Source: Liolophura sinensis (lineage: Eukaryota > Mollusca > Polyplacophora > Chitonida > Chitonidae). From it: 64,000 nucleotides of DNA. The position numbers and the translations under genes were made by a program. The notes under the pieces are model-generated. The model saw only the letters and a list, made by a program, of their open reading frames with translations, did no database searches and was not told the DNA's origin. Where the stretch lies: contig NC_088303.1 of NCBI RefSeq assembly GCF_032854445.1, positions 31,351,265 to 31,415,264 of the forward strand. Reading direction: 5' to 3'. Shown one piece after another: positions 11,794-23,700 of this stretch (the stretch's first letter is position 1; each line of letters starts with the position of its first letter).

Positions 11794-14700
11794 TATGGCG
11801 TGCAAACCACCAATGAATCTATAGAAATATAGGATGTATAGACTTGTATTCACTATTTGCACTACGTGTGACATTTTTTAGTTTTATACCCTACACATTT
11901 TACATTAATACACACATGTACAGGTTTATCTATCACAGTGTTTCCATCAACATCCATTTATGTGCGTGTAACATTTTTGCCAGTGTGGTTAGATACATGA
12001 AGTATTTACATCAGCACATACAGTTATGTACTAGTCTGACTTTAATATCAGCATTTATGTGTAACATTTAAATCATTCATGTTTATAGTGGCGACGTGTT
12101 TGTAACTTTTTCACATATGTAATTATGTATTTGTCCATAAGATTTACATCAGTAGTGATGTATTTTTGTGTAACTTTCACATCAGTATTTTAATGTATTT
12201 GTGTGTAACTCAGTAGTTACGTATTTGTGAACAAGACTTACATAAACATTGATGTATTTTTCTGTAGCTTAAAAATTTCATCCGTACATGTACATGTAGT
12301 TACCCTAATTCTTCAATCTTTTCTACCTCGTCGACCAATATTTTGAAACATTCTGAGAAAACTGTGGGGTGTAGAGAAATAATTTCCACAGTTTTTTTAA
12401 GCTTTATCTTTGTCGACACAAAAATATAATTTCTAATATCATTTGTATAATAATTGTATACATAAATTCCACTGAAAAGGGTGCTTTAGTGGTTGAAAAG
12501 GTTGAAGATTTACAATATGTACATGCAGATGTATTTTTGTGTAACTTTTACATCAGTTGTTATGTTTACGTATTTTTGGGTATCTTTTACATCAGTAGTT
12601 ATGTTTACATATTTTTGTGTAGCTTTTACATCAGTAGCTATGTACATATGTTTTTGTGTAACTTTTACATCAGTAGCTATGTACATATGTTTTTGTGTAA
12701 CTTTTGCATCAGTAGTTATGTACACATGTTTTTGTGTAGCTTTTGCATCAGTAGTTATGTACACATGTTTTTGTGTAGCTTTTGCATCAGTAGTTATGTA
12801 CACATTTTTGTGTGACTTTTACATCAGTGGTTATGTACATGTATTTAATTGGGTGTGTTTTGCTCTACTCTCCAGCACCATCCAGGACCCAGCCAGCCAG
12901 AAGTTAAAATGGCAGAACCCACCTCTCTCAGTTCTGGTCGTGAAGAAGATGTTTGATGACAGTGTTGTCCTTCCTTTTACTGATCTTGTCTCATGGCTCA
13001 TTGAGGTATGTGATCATTAAAATTAAACCAGGCACCATTCACATGAAAGAATCAGTACATGAGCTGTAAAAAAGCTCTGAATATATCAACGCCATGGAGG
13101 TTTATCTGTTTTCTTTCAGTTTGTCTTGTCTTTTGGTGTACAGCAGGATTTATGAAAGAAAGCACCAAACATGCTCAAACACAACACGTACGAGACACAA
13201 TTAAACACCATGCAAAGGCAGCCAGCAGAGCTGCCATTTGTCAGGAGTCCCTCTGGTGGCAGATTTAAGCATGAAGAGTAAATAACCCAGAAATAGACTG
13301 GGTCATGCTGAGAAGAGATCCTTGCATGACCTTTTGATTTACTGGGAACAGATGTACATGGCTGTGAAACAGTTGTATATGTTTGTAGAAAAAATAAAAT
13401 GACAAAAGCACCAATAAGCAGTGCATATTTAATTCTTCAATGGGTTTTTTTCCTGCCTGCCAAGCTGTCAATCTTGATGTCATCTCTGTAAGCCTAATGT
13501 TGGCAGTTTTTTTTTTTTTTTTGTGCACTTTAACAAGAGAGGGTAAGTTTACTTGTCAAGTACTGATATTGGTGGCTGTAAAGCTTAAGACTGGACAACT
13601 CAGCCTTGACTGTCTTAAGGGCTCATGTACATATTCAAAAATAATGATGCGACTACTCATTTGGAGTAGTTACATGTATTCAGCTACAACCTGCGGATGG
13701 TCGTGGGTATTTCCCAGGCTCTGCCCGATATCCTCCCACTGGCTGCCGTTGCAAAAGTGAAATGTTCTTGAGTAGGTTTAAAACACTGATCAAATAAATA
13801 AACAAGATCTAAACTATCGTACCTCTAGTGGAGGTGACATACTGGCATCAAGCTAGTGGTGGTGCTTTAAATCAGGATCGTCATTTGTCCCTGTACCCAG
13901 GTGACAGTTAGTGCTTTTCCCTGGGCTTGGTACAAATCTGACAAATAAATGAATCAGAATACTGAGACCTAGATTAAGCATCATGTTTGGTGTCTTTGGC
14001 ACTGCAATCCAGTGAGGCAGCACTTTAAGCAAGCTGAACTGGGAACCAGCCTGAAAAAAAGAGAAACTGTTGTGATTTGATCAGAATATTGTTGACAGTG
14101 AACTCGGTACTAGAAAAACAAACCTATATCTGTAATACGTGCAGTAGCTGTTTGGTGACAGCTGCTTTGTGTGTGTGTGTGTGTGTGTTAGGGACAGTTT
14201 GTTTTTAGTGTTTGTGGGTGTTTGTTAGTGATACATTTACACTTTATTGACCAATGCGGTTGCTGTGAGTTCCAGCCCACCTTGGTTTCCTCTCTCTCTG
14301 ATCATATGTGAAAAGGCCTGTCAGCAAGCTGCAGGTTGTTGTGGTTTTCCCGGGGGTCTGCCCAGTTTCCTCCAACCATAATGCTGGACACCCTCATCTA
14401 GGTGAAATGTTCTTGAGTGTGGCGTAAACACCATCAAATAAATAAATGAACCTTATTTTGTGTTTTGGGGTTATAATAGGCCAGTACAGTCGTGTGATAG
14501 CCCACAAAACCGGATATCCAGCAATAATTGCCTCATTCACAAGGATGTCCCAGCCTTGTCATATCACACAATCATAATGCAAGAGTTCAAGATGCACTGT
14601 TCCTCAATGCTTATCTCTGCTTTCCTTGTCTTTGTGGTGAGCTTGTTCCCAAGCAATCAGTGACAGGTTCAGAGAGTTGCACAACAATTAGGCAAATAAA

Positions 14701-17700
14701 TGTAATGAATGTGGGAAGAAGTAAGTTTTGAAGATTTTAAGTGTATTAAAACAAATATGAGCAATGTGTGATGTTTGTTTTGTCTTTGTACCAGGAGAAG
14801 AAAATGATTGTGTTTATTGAACACAAGGTGCTGTCTGACCCTCTCCTCCAAACCGATGCTCACTTCAACTGTCTGACTGAGAAACTTCATACATTTGGCC
14901 ATGGTAAGATCCTTTAAATTGTGTGTCTGGATGGTTTTTGAAAAATAAAATATGTGAGCTATTGGCAGTTGTTGTTAAGACACAGACTGAAAGAATGGAA
15001 TTCTTGCAATAGGAAAAGTTTGTCCAACCATGGCGCAATATACTACTAGTCTATTCTCTGAGAATTACACACTGTTATTCTTCTATCTTTTCACATGTTT
15101 GCAAAGTCTTTATTCAAACATATTTTGAAGGATTTTCTCTGTGACTGATAAATTACATATTTTGTGATGCTATGAAACTGGCCAATCCATCTGAGGTAGT
15201 TTTCTTTCCAAAATCAAATGAAAAATGTGCCCAAATTTCACTGAAAGTTTATGATTCATATGCAAAAACGGTTGAGGAATTAAGGTATGCGTATATAAGA
15301 GGGAAATACATGTATCTTTGAGAAATACATGAACAGTATATTGTTGTTGATGTATGTATTACACATATACATGTTCATGTATATGAAAACAAATCAAGTA
15401 GAATAGTTCATGTGGTGAGCCACTTACCAAGTCCTAAAATTGTAAAAGTAAACAAAAAAGGTTTTCTAATTTATCTAATTTAATCTACATTTATTTTAAT
15501 ATTTAGATTTCTTTTTCACTGAATAAAGTGCAAGGAAATGCTTGGATACTGTAGGTACATGTAGTTTAATAATTGGAATTTTTTTTTACTCTTGGTTTCT
15601 TCACTGACTGTTTCTTTTCACTTTAAACTACGCATAAACTAAATAATCTATGAGGAGATAACGTTGATGAAGAAGTTTGGATGTGTGTTGCAGGTGATGA
15701 CCTGACGGGTAAGATAGATTTTATCATCTGTCTAGGAGGAGATGGCACATTACTACACGCATCATCCCTGTTTCAGGTGAGGAACCATTTGTTGACACCA
15801 AAGGCTCCATCCCTTATCATAAGGTTATTATTAAAGGTTACCAAAGCCACATAAAGTGGTCATGAATTGGCCAAGGCACAGATAAGTACACTTCAGACCT
15901 GTACATGTACACGTACCTGTCTGCCTCTTTCAAGCTTATAAAATGGCCAAAGCCACAGAAGGTGTCTGGTCCTATGGGTATAGCTTCTAAGGCACAATAG
16001 AACATCTCAATGTTATGAAGTGGCCAGAACCACAGAAGGTGCTTTGTTTCAAAGTTATGAAGTGGCCAGAACCCCAGAAATGTCTTGTTTCAAGAATATA
16101 GTGGCCAAGACACAGAACATTCCTTGTCTCCAGGTTATGAAGTGGCCAAAGCCTCAGAATGTGTCTTGTCTCAATGTTATGAAGTGACCAAAGCCACAGA
16201 GTCTTGTCTCCAGGTTATTAAGTGGCCAAAGCCTCAGAAATTGCCTTGTCTTCAGGTTATGAAGTGGCCAAAGCCACAGAAAGTGTCTTGTCTCCAGGTT
16301 ATGAAGTGGCCAAAGCCTCAGAAATTGCCTTGTCTTCAGGTTATGAAGTGGCCAAAGCCACAGAAAGTGTCTTGTCTCCAGGTTATGAAGTGGCCAAAGC
16401 CACAGAAAGTGTCTTGTCTCCAGGTTATGAAGTGGCCAAAGCCTCAGAAATTGCCTTGTCTTCAGGTTATGAAGTGGCCAAAGCTACAGAAAGTGTCATG
16501 TCTCAAGTTTATGAAGTGGCCAAAGCCACAGAAAGTGCCTTGTCTTCAGGTTATGAAGTGGCCAAAGCCACAGAAAGTGTCATGTCTCAAGTTTATGAAG
16601 TGATAATCTTGAAATTGGGCTATAGGTTAAAGTTGATTTTCGGAGCTGAAATAAAGATAGGAACAAAGTTTTGTAGTGTGTCCTTCAGTGGGCTGCCTTG
16701 TCTATACAAACATATAGACGTAGGCATTAATTTTCCTTATTACAGTACATGTACTGTAACATAACTGATGGCGAAAAATGGTGGTTCTTGTAGACTTCAA
16801 CTTTTGGAGATGAGTTTATTTTGATGGATCTCTCAACAAATGGAAATTTGAAAGTCCATCACAAAAAATGGCGATGCGTTAACCTGTATATGTGGATATA
16901 GAACATATGTATTTGAATAGTTCTTAGAATAGGTTTGTAAACATGCATACATGTATATCCTGTGTAGAAGACCCAGAAAGGATTATCCCTGGCCATAAAT
17001 GGGAAAGCCTGGCAGCAACCTGCGGATCGTTGTAGGTTTCCCCTGGGCTCTGTCCAGTTTCCTCTCACCATAATGCTGGTTGCCGTCGTATTTTAAGTGA
17101 AATATTCTTGAGTACGGCGTAAAACCACAGTCAAATAAATCAAATAAATAGGAAAAAATCTTTCTGTTGGCATTTGGCATTTGACATGTTTGAACCACAC
17201 AAGTTATCACGTAAAGAACTGAAACTTGTTTTTTCAGTGGAAGGAACAAGTATATAGGTCAGGTTTGTTTGTATTTATATCTGGTATGAAATGATCAGGA
17301 GAGAAATTTGATTCCATTGGCTATCCCGTTATTGAGAAAAGACAAGGAAGTGAGACATGACTGTGTTTTCTGAAAAGTCCATTGAAACCTGGCTTTTGAC
17401 GAGGATATATGTTACACCTAGCTGCAAACATTAGTTCATAGGCGTACCTGGTTATACTATCAGGTTCTCAGCTTGTCTGAACATGTCTCATCTAAATTTG
17501 CATTTTCAAGGGCTTTCATCGTTGAACTTTCATTGTATATATGTGTATATATATCCATATTTCTCGCTCTCTTGGGTAGCTTTATGATCATGAACATAGC
17601 CCGCCATCGTGATAAGATTTCATGATTTCCTTGAGTCACAATGCCTGAATTCAGCCATTTTTATTCAGCAATATTGTGAATAACATCTGATTTCTCCGGT

Positions 17701-20700
17701 GAATTCATTTGCTCTCAACCATAGCATGATCAAATGTAAATGATCAGAGTGCATGTTATACGTGTAAACACATTCATTTGTGGCTCATAGCTCTGTTCTT
17801 TTTTTATACCCTGAGCTGCACAATATATGGTGCTTCCTGCATGGTACACTCTGGATCTGTGCACATTCACATTGTCGAAGATGTTTTCTGCTTCACTGCA
17901 GGAGATCCTGTAGCTGATTTCAGTACTGTGGCTATTTCGATCCAGTTACAGATATGTCATCCAATGAAATCCTTCGGCACACTAATGTCGGCTCAAGACC
18001 CCTGTGCACACTTGTAAGATGCAGTCTCTGATAAGCCAGAATAGCTTCATCACTCTGGCACTTCATTGGTCAAAGTGTATTGCATGTGTTTTGACTGAAC
18101 TCCCCAACGATGCCAGAAAACCTGGCCTCAAATTAAGTTATACTAAAGGCTCTTTGATCTCTAGGCAATAGCTATTAAACAGGGATAGTTTGATTAAAAA
18201 AAATTCAGGAAAAGTTACTCTGAAATGAACATTTTTCATTTTTGGGGAAATGCAGAAAATTATGACCAAAAATGATTTTTTGTGATCATAAGTGTATCTT
18301 ATTTCAAAAATCAAATTCCTGATCATCACACCGAAGACTTTGGGTATGCTGAGAATGGGAGTTTGTCTAAAAGAAACGCAGTGGCAGGGGACGGATCATC
18401 TACTGAGCTTGCCTTCTGTACGCAAGTACAGAATTATTACACGTATCATGAGCCATTAATACAAGTGTGTATATGCATGTATCTGTCTGTATTTACATGT
18501 GTCTGTGTGTATTTACAGCAAAGTGTACCTCCTGTCATGGCATTTCACCTTGGATCTCTGGGATTTCTAACCCCGTTCGAGTTTGTTAACTTTCGCGACC
18601 AAGTTACCCAAGTCCTAGAAGGTAGGTATGAACCAAGAAATCAATACAAACATCAAATTGGGCACCGTCCTTGATGTCATGAAGCTCTGGGTTAATGGTA
18701 GAGTGCATAGGTGTACAAATGCAAGAAGGCACAAAGGATCCACAAGATGCTACAGGAGTTACATGTGAGCAAATGTAAGCAAAGCTGACTTATGTATGCA
18801 GTGTGCACTAAACAGTACCCAGGCTCGCCTTCCATCTTTTTTCAGACAATCACTAGAAATTCTGTTTTTCTTGAATTTTGGACAAGGGGTGATCTGTGCA
18901 TATACAGGAATATTTAGGAGAGTTTCAGGAATTACTTGAAGAATGCGCAGGATGCAAATTTTATTAATCTTGGGAGATGGTCGTCGTGAGAAGCAGCAGC
19001 TAGATCCATTGTTAATAAGTAAAAAATGATTGTAGAGCAACATTTTAATAGAGTGTTACAATGTAGTAGTTCCTGTGCAACGTTATTCTGTCTTTATTGT
19101 GATGTCGTCATGGTGAGCTGGGAAACGAACTTTGGACATCAGTAAAATGGCGTCAGGGTCCTACTGCCAGGCATTTGACAGGCCCTCATTACCCTAATTC
19201 CTCAACCTTTTCACATGTGAAAGATTTGCAATTTATGCAAATTTTCATTTTGATTTTAGAGACAAAACTACATTGGTTGGATTGGCCTGTTACAGGGCTC
19301 CACAGAAAGTATTTTATCAGACAACACAGAATAATGCCTTCAGAGAATGCTTGAATAAACACTTTACAAACTTGCTTAAAGGTTGAAGGATTACAGTATA
19401 AATCATATTGTTTGTAAAGGAGGACAATTTTTTCTCCTATAAAACTAAAAGGTACTAAAACAAAACAGCATCACACAACAAACATTTTAATCAGAATGTT
19501 GAGAATGTAGCAGCTATTGTTTTCTGGTTGTTTCATTCTATGTTAGATAAAAGTGCACACTAAATACTTTCATAATTTGAATGGGTCTTTTGTCTTGTAC
19601 TGGTCATGTGTTGTTTTTTTGTTTTAAATACTGCAATTCTCCTTACTTGTTTCCTCGTTTTTCTCCTTACTCAGGTAATGCTGCCCTCACTCTGAGAAGT
19701 CGCTTAAAATGTGTTGTAACAAAAGATCGAGATGGTGTTCAGTCATTGACAAGACTCAAGAACGACCCAGCCTACAGCTGTGCTGAGATTTTGGTAAGCT
19801 GAAGATCTTTTACAGCATGCGAGGACTAGAACTAAAATGTGTGTTTGTGAGGTTCAGTATATACCAGGGGTTTTTTTTTTGGTTTTTTCATGATCACCTT
19901 GTCACTGTTTCTTGGCACATTATGCAGGACAATATTCTAGTCTGATTTGCTTCTGATTTCTTCTGTTTGATTTCGCATTGATATTAAGTGATTGCTTGCC
20001 ATTTACATATGCAGTATAAAATGTTCCTTTTGTTGAAGACTGCTTGTCTCTCACCAATATGACATGCAAGTCATGTGAAATTTCATTATTAACTTGCCAA
20101 ATGACAGTGCCCTGCACCCATTAAGCCAACCGCCATCACATAAGCAAAACATTCTAGAGCATGAGGATAAAGAGCAATCTGTCAATCATTCAAAATGCTT
20201 AATTTTCTCACACATGTCTCGTTGTCTTTTTCTTTGTTAGGTCCTGAATGAGGTCGTGATAGACCGAGGCCCGTGCCCGTACCTGTGTAACCTTGACCTG
20301 TACATAGAAGGTCGTCTGGTCACATCGGTCCAGGGCGATGGTAAGACTTAAAGTGAAACATCACACCTGACGAATGTTTATTTCCACTGAAAGACTATCA
20401 AAGTATCTGAAACCTGCATTAAATATTTTTTTAGATTTTTTTTTTTTTCCAACCCAGTAATAGTGAAATTTTGTCTTGACACATCTTCAGCATGTCTTCC
20501 GTTATCAAGAACAACGTGTCATCATGTTAACTCTAGCTCTCTAACATCGGAGGTATTTTCGGCATAATGGTCAAAGCAGTACATTTTAAAAGTTTTGAAC
20601 TTTGGCAGTGAAGGCCCGAGTGATTGATATAGTTTTCTCAGAAATTGGACATACTGGAAGAATATTCCTTCCACTGTTTGAATTGTTGATACAGTAGGCC

Positions 20701-23700
20701 TACTATATCATTTTACAAGGAACTCCAGCGACCCTGTTTAAATGGCCTGTCTGAAGATGCATGGCCTAGGTATTCCTTGTTTAAGTCCTATCCTCCAGAG
20801 GAGTTGTGCTGGTGATTTTGAACCCTGTTAAATGTTTTAAAAATTACAACAGGATTGTTGTACATCTGGATTCATTCTCAATTCTGAAACAATTGGAAAC
20901 AAGTCTAAGCATCGCTGAGCCTGATCTAGGCATTCCACTGACTGTTGCTAAATGTTATGCTTCTAAGTTGAAAGCAATCCTGACCTAGTTATCACAGGCA
21001 TCAGAGAAAGCACCTCAGCTTGATCACTGGGTTTCAATAATGTTACTGTATTGTAAAAAAGAGAACAGAAAAAAACACCATCTTGTATGCGAAAAGGACG
21101 ATATAGCAAAATTTAAATTCTTCCGTGATAATAACGATGTGATGTCATCTTCTCATTTCCATAAGCCTCAATCAGTACAATACATTCAGTGCAATATACT
21201 TTCAGTTTTAAGTTAATATTTTGGTCTCTGATTATGCTGAGCTGCTCAGTGGTGTTACTACATTAGATTCAATATTGTATATTCAGTATGATATATATTA
21301 CATTGTGTATTTATACGTTATAACTGCTTTATTCTTCTTTAGTTTTCAGTAAGTAAATCAACTAATCTTGTGTTGTTTTTTCTTGTTGTTAGGATTGATC
21401 GTGTCCACGCCCACAGGCAGTACAGCCTATGCTGTGGCGGCAGGTGCCTCCATGATGCATCCAAATGTGCCCGCCATCATGATCACGCCTATCTGCCCTC
21501 ATTCTCTCTCATTCCGACCAATCGTAGTCCCCGCTGGTGTGGAAATAAAGGTAATAATATATGCCCTCTTGCCATTCAGACCTGAAAGTGCACTAATTGG
21601 ATGCCAGTGCAGATAGGATTTCCTGGGTTAAACTCTGTAGCTTGGTCACACTTGAATAAATCTGCCATATACCTGCAAGTTAGACTTGCCTCTCTCAATA
21701 ACAGCCAACTAGAAACAATTCTGTATCGATTTAAGTCATGAATATTTGGTATTAAAGTGGTTCCCAAGTTTGATCCATAGCTACCAGACTGATTGTACGA
21801 GTCAAAGCATGCACATAATAAAAAAAGAATCTGCACGTTTTGAAAATAATAAAATCTGGGTATCCAAAGGATTAAGGGAAGATGATTAGGGTACTTAAAA
21901 AAGATTTGTCAGACACAGGCATGTTACACGGAACATAATTATCCTAATGACTTGTAACTTCCTGTATGTATTGATACGGAGGTGCTCAATTCGTAACCTA
22001 CCTAATGAACAGTTAGGTAGCTCATGGTACCTTGTTATCTCAGTATTACAACCTTCGGACATTTCGTCAAAAGTAGTACACCTACTGTTGTATAAGGGTA
22101 ATTTTTTGTCATATTTGAAAAAAAGTAAATTCGGGTTTAAGAAACATCCGGATAGGTTACAGAAACGAAGGTTGAATTGATTTATTTATTTATTTGATTG
22201 GTGTTTTGCGCTGTACAAGAGAATATTTCACTTGTACGACGGGGGGCCAGTATTGTGGTTTGAGGAAACTGGGCAGAGCCCGGGGAAATGCCACGACCAT
22301 GCCCAGGTTTCTGGCAGACCATATTAATTTGAAATGTAAAATTTGAATATGTATGTACATGAGTGTAACATGTAAATGCAAGTCTAAACTATCAGAACAC
22401 ACAACAAGCAATCTCACTGGCTAAAGTATATATTGGTTGGTGCAGTGGAATGGGTACCTCATGCAGTTCAGCATAATCTGTATCCTTTTGACAGGATGAG
22501 CGGTATTTCATAAATCGTATCAACTGGTTGACTCCAGTAAATGTATGTTACTTGTCTCTTTCAGTTGCTCGTATCTCCAGAGGCCCGTAATTCAGCCTGG
22601 GTCTCATTTGATGGCCGCAACCGACAAGAAATCCAGCAAGGGGACAGGTCTGTATTTGAATTCATTTATATAACTGGATTGGTGAGAGACTCCTGGGTCA
22701 TTGTGCATGCAAACCATCAGGAGGATTAGATTAGAGGAAATTGAATCAGACTGCAAAGCTTGCAGTGCCATAAGGGGGCGTTAATGCTATTTATTTATTT
22801 ATTTATTTATTCAAGTTTTACACTGTATTCCAGAATATTTCATTTGTACAGTGGCAGCCAGCATAAAGGTGGGAGGAAACTGGGCAGAGCATGGGGCAAT
22901 TCACGGCCATCCACAGGGGTCGTTAATGTCAAGATGGATGCTGACTAACATCCTGTTGATTGGGTGTAGTCATAAACTGTTGTCAAGATGGATGCTGATT
23001 GACATCCTGCTGATTGGGTGTAGTCATAAACTATTGTCAAGATGGATGCTGATTGACATCCTGCTAATTGGGTGTAGTCATAAACCGTTGTCAAGATGGA
23101 TGCTGATTGACATCCTGCTGATTGGGTGTAGTCATAAACCGCTGTCAAGATGGATGCTGATTGACATCCTGCGGATTAGGTGTAGTCATAAACTATTGTC
23201 AAGATGGATGCTGATTGACATCCTGCTGATTGGGTGTAGTCATAAACCGTCGTCAAGATGGATGCTGATTGACATCCTGCTGATTGGGTGTAGTCATAAA
23301 CTGTTGTCAAGATGGATGCTGATTGACATCCTACTGGTTGGGTGTAGTCATAAACCGTTGTACTGTATACTTTTTGATTCAAACACTTTCTGTTTTTGTG
23401 AAATGTTGTCCTGTGGGTGGGTGAATCAAACAGAATCAAGCCAAATGTGCATATTAAAGTGCTGCACTTTTATTTTTATTTTATTTTTTTCAACCTTATA
23501 AATTGCATTTGAAACTTTGGAGTCTACAGTGGCTTTTTCTTCTATGATGACCATCTTGGGACCAGTGACCTGTGCTAACGCTAGCCTTTTTTTTTTTTTT
23601 CCATTTGCCAGTGTGGCTAACCTGGTCAAATTTTTTTAGCCATTTTGGCAGTTATACAGTCATAACAAAATTCACAACTTGAACTTAAAGCAGAGCAGTC

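Noticed and set aside
12493-13020. 175-codon open frame reading through into NADK exon 12876
   Set aside because: The first part translates the 39-base repeat; the acceptor at 12874-12875 explains where the real coding sequence begins.
16085-16764. Overlapping open frames of 172 and 180 codons
   Set aside because: They arise from the 42-base array, are open in more than one frame and lie in an intron whose flanking NADK exons join perfectly.
22851-23501. 216-codon open frame and matching minus-strand frames
   Set aside because: Product of the 54-base minisatellite in a NADK intron; starts inside a SINE and has no splice support.
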